DNA from: Desulfofundulus kuznetsovii DSM 6115
GTDB taxonomy: Bacteria; Bacillota; Desulfotomaculia; Desulfotomaculales; Desulfovirgulaceae
Assembly: GCF_000214705.1 (NCBI RefSeq)
Contig: NC_015573.1
Coordinates: forward strand, 3,537,387-3,601,386
Direction of reading: 5' to 3'
DNA length: 64,000 nt
Under the pieces are notes generated by a model that saw only the letters and a list, made by a program, of their open reading frames with translations, was not told where the DNA came from and searched no databases. Below are positions 62,916 through 64,000 of this stretch, piece after piece; the first letter of the stretch is position 1, and each line of letters begins with the position of its first letter. The translations under genes and the position numbers were made by a program.

Positions 62916-62931
62916 ACCATCCCCTCCTTGC

Positions 62932-63141
62932 TTATTTAACCGGATCATAGCCACCCCGGCAAAGGGGATGGCAACGGAAAAGACGCCACAGGGCTAAAAG
63001 CAAACCGCGGGCCACACCGTATTTATCCACGGCCTGCACGGCGTACTCGGAACACGTGGGATAAAAACGGCAACTGGGCGGTTTCAAGGGCGAAATAAAA
63101 CGCTGGTAAAAACGCAATCCGGCGATAACCAGAGCGCGCAT
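62932..63141 (-). CDS. yidD: Membrane insertion efficiency factor YidD
   Basis: 69 residues. [20 protein letters not shown] then [17 protein letters not shown] and [12 protein letters not shown] are the family signature. Peripheral membrane helper of YidC. AAAGG site, six bases after the rnpA stop. Confidence 0.96.
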   Translation of the reverse strand: MRALVIAGLRFYQRFISPLKPPSCRFYPTCSEYAVQAVDKYGVARGLLLALWRLFRCHPLCRGGYDPVK

Positions 63142-63147
63142 GGGCGA

Positions 63148-63492
63148 TCAACCTTTCGGTGTCATCTTACGGGCGGCCCGCCGGGTTAGGTGATAGAGCT
63201 GTCCCGCCAGATCACGGAAGTTTTTCCCCACGGCCTCCCTGCGGGCGATGATTACTACATCATGGTCTTGAGGAAACCAACCCTCATTGAGACGGCAGAT
63301 TTCCCGCAAAATGCGGCGCACGCGGTTCCGAATAACAGCCTTGCCCGTTTTTTTACTTACGGAAAAACCAAAACGCCGGCCCTGTCCTCGATTACGGGAC
63401 AAATACAGGACCAGGGCGTTACTGGCCACGGAATGACCCCGCCGGTAAACCCGTTGAAAATCTTTTTTCTTTTTTAAAATCTCCATGGCCAT
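63148..63492 (-). CDS. rnpA: Ribonuclease P protein component
   Basis: 114 residues. LKKKKDFQRVYRRGHSVASN, FGFSVSKKTGKAVIRNRVRR (the RNR box that binds RNase P RNA) and LREICRLNEGWFPQDHDVVI. Assists tRNA 5' processing. Weak ribosome site. Confidence 0.97.
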   Translation of the reverse strand: MAMEILKKKKDFQRVYRRGHSVASNALVLYLSRNRGQGRRFGFSVSKKTGKAVIRNRVRRILREICRLNEGWFPQDHDVVIIARREAVGKNFRDLAGQLYHLTRRAARKMTPKG

Positions 63493-63558
63493 GGATCAAT
63501 CCCGTTCACAAAACCATCCGACCAAATTACGAAAAGGCCACCCTTACATCAAGCGGCC

Positions 63559-63693
63559 TTATGCGGTGAGTCTTTTTCTTCCCTTCAGCCTTCTCCTCTT
63601 AATTACGTTGCGGCCCGCCCTGGTGGACATGCGCTTTAAAAAGCCGTGAATCTTTTTACGCTTCCTGTTCTTCGGTTGATAAGTGCGCTTCAA
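63559..63693 (-). CDS. rpmH: 50S ribosomal protein L34
   Basis: 44 residues, the standard length, from TTG 63693 behind [27 protein letters not shown] then [20 protein letters not shown]. First gene left of the origin. Confidence 0.96.
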   Translation of the reverse strand: MKRTYQPKNRKRKKIHGFLKRMSTRAGRNVIKRRRLKGRKRLTA

Positions 63694-63749
63694 GTCATCA
63701 CACCTCCTCACCACCGTCCCGACTGGAAAAACCAGACACATCACAAGTA

Positions 63750-63779
63750 ATTATATAAGAAAAACCCTTCCCAAGTCAA
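63750..63779 (-). promoter_or_regulatory. Promoter of the rpmH operon
   Basis: Minus-strand TTGACT, 18-bp spacer, TATAAT. Expected to drive rpmH-rnpA-yidD-yidC-jag and beyond. Confidence 0.8.
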
Positions 63780-63804
63780 GAAAAAACCCCCGGGCGGCAA
63801 TTGC

Positions 63805-64000
63805 CTGTCCACAACATGCATAATTATCCACAGGGCACCATTTTATCGGTTGATAAGCCCCGGCAAATTTGATATGATTGAATCGCCGGCCACCGGAGAT
63901 AAAATTACCCACAAGTTGTGGGTAAAGTTGGGCATAAAGCTGTCGATATCTATACTAAAAAATCAAAGGGACAAGCCCCGTTAAACGCCTGCGGAGGCTT
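63805..64000. other. Part of oriC: DnaA boxes upstream of dnaA
   Basis: TTATCCACA (perfect box) at 63824-63832, an inverted pair TTACCCACA (63905-63913) and TGTGGGTAA (63917-63925) separated by three bases, and TGTCCACAA near 63806. With rpmH to the left this is the rpmH-dnaA intergenic origin region; dnaA should follow the right edge. Confidence 0.85.

Overview
The window looks like the left flank of the chromosomal replication origin of a spore-forming, moderately high-GC Firmicute. A thermophilic Desulfotomaculum/Pelotomaculum-type Peptococcaceae is my best guess, inferred from gene content and not proven. The last 4 kb read rpmH, rnpA, yidD, yidC (spoIIIJ), jag, mnmE, mnmG, rsmG, DUF1540, parA, parB leftwards from DnaA boxes at the right edge, so dnaA should start just beyond position 64000. 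Sporulation genes (yyaC, spoIIIJ, jag, a lonC-type protease) support an endospore former. Several genes appear to start with TTG or GTG behind good Shine-Dalgarno (SD) sequences.

Layout. 1-2066: the 3' part of an IS1634/IS4-type transposase, then a 383-bp non-coding element with an IS200/IS605-like right end. 2290-5860: an acetate-type permease (satP) with a long structured leader, a broken Cache-domain gene, and a PAS-GGDEF-HD-GYP cyclic-di-GMP enzyme. 6316-16045: a 9.7-kb integrative element inserted in the 3' half of tRNA-Gly(CCC), bounded by 79-bp direct repeats. It carries a tyrosine integrase, two excisionase-like proteins, a primase-helicase, an array of 12 GCGGCCA iterons that looks like its replication origin, a sigma-like/phage-type regulator and small unknown genes. 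I see no capsid, terminase, relaxase or conjugation genes. 16271-16678: a second copy of the non-coding element. 16678-37060: a surface-glycan or glycoprotein cluster with GDP-mannose dehydratase, a PAPS-reductase-like protein, a sulfatase-fold enzyme, a methyltransferase, ten glycosyltransferases (four large, several with repeat-like C-terminal halves), two DUF6385 proteins with a beta-repeat region, and an asparagine-synthase-type amidotransferase; a MITE-like element sits inside it. 37147-37299: tRNA-Glu and tRNA-Lys. 37497-53608: housekeeping genes (purA, an FAD oxidoreductase, dnaB with an intein, lonC, rplI, a DUF2232 protein, a MazG-like protein, rpsR-ssb-rpsF, mscS, an M18 aminopeptidase, cvpA, a YkvI-like transporter, yyaC). 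53628-63693: UPF0180, a phosphoribosyltransferase, a LAGLIDADG protein, a parS-like site and the parB-to-rpmH cluster. 63805-64000: part of oriC.

Most interesting points. (1) The tRNA-Gly element pairs a primase-helicase with a palindromic iteron array and has five matching integrase arm-site repeats at its two ends. It looks like an integrative plasmid or phage satellite rather than a prophage. (2) Its operon carries a duplicated intercistronic RNA hairpin whose sequence differences all preserve pairing or fall outside the stem. (3) Two copies of a tnpB-less element encode a strongly structured RNA with its own promoter and a pairing-preserving change between copies. (4) The glycan cluster lacks any visible flippase, polymerase or ABC exporter, which favours intracellular glycosylation of a protein, possibly the DUF6385 proteins.
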